DNA from: Bacillota bacterium
GTDB lineage: Bacteria > Bacillota > Clostridia > Acetivibrionales > DTU013
Assembly (NCBI GenBank): GCA_023411575.1
Contig: JAEYOP010000030.1
Location: 124,001 to 188,000, forward strand
Reading direction: 5' to 3'
DNA length: 64,000 bases
The translations under genes were made by a program, and so were the position numbers. Under the pieces are notes generated by a model that did no database searches, had not been told where the DNA came from, and was given only the letters and a program-made list of their open reading frames with translations. Positions 61,651 through 64,000 of the stretch are shown here, piece after piece; positions within the stretch are counted from its first letter, which is position 1; each line of letters starts with the position of its first letter.

Positions 61651-62328
61651 ATGACCATACTGGAGACAAAAGACCTGAAAAAGGTTTACGGCAGCGGGGA
61701 CACGGCTGTTCATGCGCTGGACGGAGTAAGCCTGAAAATTGAGAACAGTGAATTCGTGGCGGTGGTGGGGACTTCCGGCAGCGGCAAATCCACCCTGCTC
61801 CATATGATGGGCGGACTTGACCGTCCTTCCTCGGGAACGGTCACCGTGGACGGAAAGGACATCTTTTCCCTGAAGGACGAGGAACGGACCATCTTCCGCA
61901 GACGGAAAATCGGTTTTGTTTTTCAGAATTACAACCTGGTTCCGGTCCTGAACGTTTACGAGAACATCGTCCTGCCCGTCCAGCTTGACGGAAACGAACC
62001 GGACGAGGCCTATATCCACCAGATCCTTTCAGTGCTGGGGCTTGAAAAAAAGCTCGGCAACCTGCCGAACAACTTGTCCGGCGGCCAGCAGCAGCGCGTC
62101 GCGATGGCACGGGCCCTTGCGGCCAAGCCCGCCATTATTCTGGCCGACGAACCCACCGGCAATCTGGACAGCAGGACAAGCCTCGACGTTATGGGGCTCC
62201 TGAAGGTGACAAGCCGGCAATTCCGCCAGACCATCGTGATCATTACCCATAATGAAGAAATCGCACAGATGGCGGACCGCATCATCCATATCGAAGACGG
62301 CAGAATCGTGGGTGGTGAGGACAAATGA
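61651..62328 (+). CDS. ABC transporter ATPase, MacB/BceA type
   Basis: 225 residues. Walker A GTSGSGKSTL, Q loop QNYNLVP, signature NLSGGQQQRVAMARAL, Walker B IILADEPTGNLD, and H loop ITHN are all present. Of the MacB/LolD/BceA class that works with FtsX-type permeases, pumping or detoxifying peptides rather than importing. It overlaps the permease start by 4 bp. ATG follows TCGGAGG. Confidence 0.93.
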   Translation: MTILETKDLKKVYGSGDTAVHALDGVSLKIENSEFVAVVGTSGSGKSTLLHMMGGLDRPSSGTVTVDGKDIFSLKDEERTIFRRRKIGFVFQNYNLVPVLNVYENIVLPVQLDGNEPDEAYIHQILSVLGLEKKLGNLPNNLSGGQQQRVAMARALAAKPAIILADEPTGNLDSRTSLDVMGLLKVTSRQFRQTIVIITHNEEIAQMADRIIHIEDGRIVGGEDK

Positions 62329-64000
62329 TAAAAGTGGCAAACAGGAGGGTCCTTCGCAGGCTAGCGTACAAAAGCCTGAAAGCAGGCAGGTCGAGGAACC
62401 TGATCGCCGTTTACGCCATCGCGCTCACCGCTGTTCTCTTTACCACTCTTTTTACCCTGGGAATCGGTTCGATCGAGAGCTTTCAGCAGGCCACCATGCG
62501 GCAGGCCGGCGGGAAAAGCCATGCTGCCGTCAAGTACATGACGGAGGAGGATTTCAACCGGATCAAAAGCCACAAGTTGATTCGGGAAATCGCCTATAAC
62601 CGTATCCTAAGCGACGAAGTCAAAAATGAGGAGTTCCTGAAACGCAGGGCTGAATTCTGGTATATGGACGACGCGGGGATGAGGCATACCTTTTCCGAAC
62701 CCACAGGCGGGCACAAGCCGGTGGCGGAGAATGAAATCGCCGCTGATACGAAAACCCTTGAATTGCTGGGCGTGCCCCTGAAAGAAGGCGCTCCGGTCAC
62801 TTTGAAGCTGCAGATCCGCGACCGGGAGGTTCAGAGGAGGTTTGTTCTGGCAGGCTGGTGGGAAAGCGACCCGGCCTTCAACGTCGGGATGATCATATCA
62901 TCCCGGGCGTACGTGGACGCCCATCCGGACGAACTGAAAAGTACCTTCAAGCAGGACACCTCGATGACCGGCACGATCAGCGCCTATATTATGTTCAAAA
63001 ACAGCTACGACCTCCAGGGGAAGCTGGATAAAGTGCTCACGGACAGCGGCTATTCCCTTGACGAGTCCTCGCCGGATTATCTTTACAACAATGTGAACTG
63101 GGCGTATCTGGCGGCCAATTTCCAGATGGACCCAGGAACTTTGACCGCCTTGATCAGCGGGCTGCTGCTGATCCTTTTCACCGGATACCTGATCATCTTC
63201 AATATTTTTCAGATATCCGTCCTCCGGGATATCCAGTTCTATGGCTTGCTGAAAACCGTCGGCACGACGGGCAGGCAGATCCGCCGGATCATCCGCAGCC
63301 AGGCCCTGGTCCTTTCGGCGGCCGGCATCCCCATCGGCCTCCTGGCCGGCTTTTTTATCGGGAAATCCTTTGTGCCTATGATCCTCAACCAGTCGATGTA
63401 TGCCGGAAGCAAGGTCAGCGTTTCGCCAAGCCTTTGGATTTTCGCTGGTTCGGCGTTGTTTGCCCTGGCTACCGTGTTCATCAGCACCTACCGGCCCGGC
63501 AGGATCGCCGCCGGAGTGTCGCCGGTAGATGCGGTACGATACACCGAGGGCGGCTTGAAACGGGCCGGCCGGGTGAAAAAATCGACCCACGGCGCAAAAA
63601 CCTTCCGCATGGCCTTTTCGAACCTGGGACGCAACAAAAAACGCACCGTTCTGGTGGTTATCAGCATGACGCTGAGCCTGGTGCTCCTGAATACGGTGTT
63701 TACCCTGTCGAGGGGCATCGACCTCGACAAGTATCTCTCCAAATTTGTGGATACGGATTACCTGATTGCCCATGCCGATTATTTCAAAAATGATTTCACC
63801 GGCCCGGGAAATCAGGTGACGGAAAGCTTTATCCGCGCCGTTGAAAGCCGCCCGGGCTTTGAGAAGGGCGGGAGGCTGTTTGGCGGAAGCTCCGTCGGGT
63901 TTGCCACGGAAGACACGGCCAATGCCTCCAACAAGCTCTATGCCAATCAGTTCGGGGATTACGTCACTGCGGTTTACGGGCTTGAAGAGCTTCCCATGCA
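62325..64000 (+). CDS. FtsX-type ABC permease, C-terminus outside window
   Basis: 558 residues visible, no stop. First membrane helix at about 24-46, then a large outside domain (50-260), three further helices (about 270-295, 325-350, 365-385), a cytosolic stretch with AFSNLGRNKKRT and a second half that starts again with a helix (VVISMTLSLVLLNTVF). Two repeated FtsX halves are the BceB-like arrangement. ATG at 62325 overlaps the ATPase stop. Confidence 0.92.
   Translation, partial: MIKVANRRVLRRLAYKSLKAGRSRNLIAVYAIALTAVLFTTLFTLGIGSIESFQQATMRQAGGKSHAAVKYMTEEDFNRIKSHKLIREIAYNRILSDEVKNEEFLKRRAEFWYMDDAGMRHTFSEPTGGHKPVAENEIAADTKTLELLGVPLKEGAPVTLKLQIRDREVQRRFVLAGWWESDPAFNVGMIISSRAYVDAHPDELKSTFKQDTSMTGTISAYIMFKNSYDLQGKLDKVLTDSGYSLDESSPDYLYNNVNWAYLAANFQMDPGTLTALISGLLLILFTGYLIIFNIFQISVLRDIQFYGLLKTVGTTGRQIRRIIRSQALVLSAAGIPIGLLAGFFIGKSFVPMILNQSMYAGSKVSVSPSLWIFAGSALFALATVFISTYRPGRIAAGVSPVDAVRYTEGGLKRAGRVKKSTHGAKTFRMAFSNLGRNKKRTVLVVISMTLSLVLLNTVFTLSRGIDLDKYLSKFVDTDYLIAHADYFKNDFTGPGNQVTESFIRAVESRPGFEKGGRLFGGSSVGFATEDTANASNKLYANQFGDYVTAVYGLEELPM

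Overview
The window looks like chromosomal DNA from a moderately GC-rich, saprophytic member of the Clostridia. The grounds are: Gram-positive style ribosome sites (AGGAGG) and TTGACA/TATAAT promoters, a perfect CIRCE operator before groESL, a long-form hibernation factor, a short HisG that needs HisZ, lipoprotein and secreted glycoside hydrolases, and an intracellular cellobiose-phosphorylase-type enzyme. This assignment comes from gene content only; no rRNA, tRNA, transposase, phage or CRISPR is visible. The only clear mobile element is an intein.

Layout. 1-16.9 kb is a plant-polysaccharide region: a GH3 glycosidase cut by the window edge (minus strand), metA, a small membrane protein, a GH94 phosphorylase, a three-gene membrane-protein/winged-helix operon, an AraC regulator divergent from a GH31 alpha-xylosidase, a zinc-ribbon protein, the ribosome hibernation factor hpf behind a long structured-looking leader, a GH9 cellulase-type lipoprotein, a cyclase-family hydrolase, and a solute-binding/OmpA fusion. 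17-22.6 kb holds a coiled-coil membrane protein, a LacI regulator and a heterodimeric ABC exporter sharing the regulator's operator. 22.7-27 kb (minus) carries a GerMN lipoprotein, a Phd-Uma2 fusion, an aminoglycoside-phosphotransferase-fold kinase and an RsgA GTPase. 27-32 kb has an unknown anchored protein, a PcrA/UvrD helicase interrupted by an intein, and a small Cys-rich protein. 32-36.4 kb is a sugar-use locus (HAD phosphatase, LacI, GH4, BadF-type kinase). 36.8-45.7 kb is a histidine operon, hisZGDC then hisB-purC-hisHAFIE. 45.9-48 kb is groESL. 48-55.7 kb mixes an aminotransferase, DUF1697, YitT, GH17, an ICMT-like protein, a DinB-like protein and MATE. 55.8-59 kb is an HscC-type Hsp70 with its J-like partner. 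59.8-64 kb is a two-component system with an FtsX-type ABC transporter, cut by the window end.

How it fits together. GH9 outside the cell and GH17 (secreted) would release oligosaccharides; GH31, GH94, GH3 and GH4 plus the sugar kinase would split them inside, under local AraC and LacI control. The set with alpha-xylosidase and beta-glucosidase/phosphorylase is compatible with xyloglucan or cello-oligosaccharide use (inference). The histidine genes are complete apart from a HisN/HisK phosphatase, and purC sits inside them, next to hisH/hisF whose reaction releases the purine intermediate AICAR.

Most notable: the PcrA intein with a GIY-YIG-like nuclease segment; a same-strand cluster of DnaA boxes plus a 30-bp palindrome far from any dnaA gene; a 14-bp inverted repeat enclosing the hpf leader; the Phd-Uma2 fusion; and several well-defined palindromic operators.
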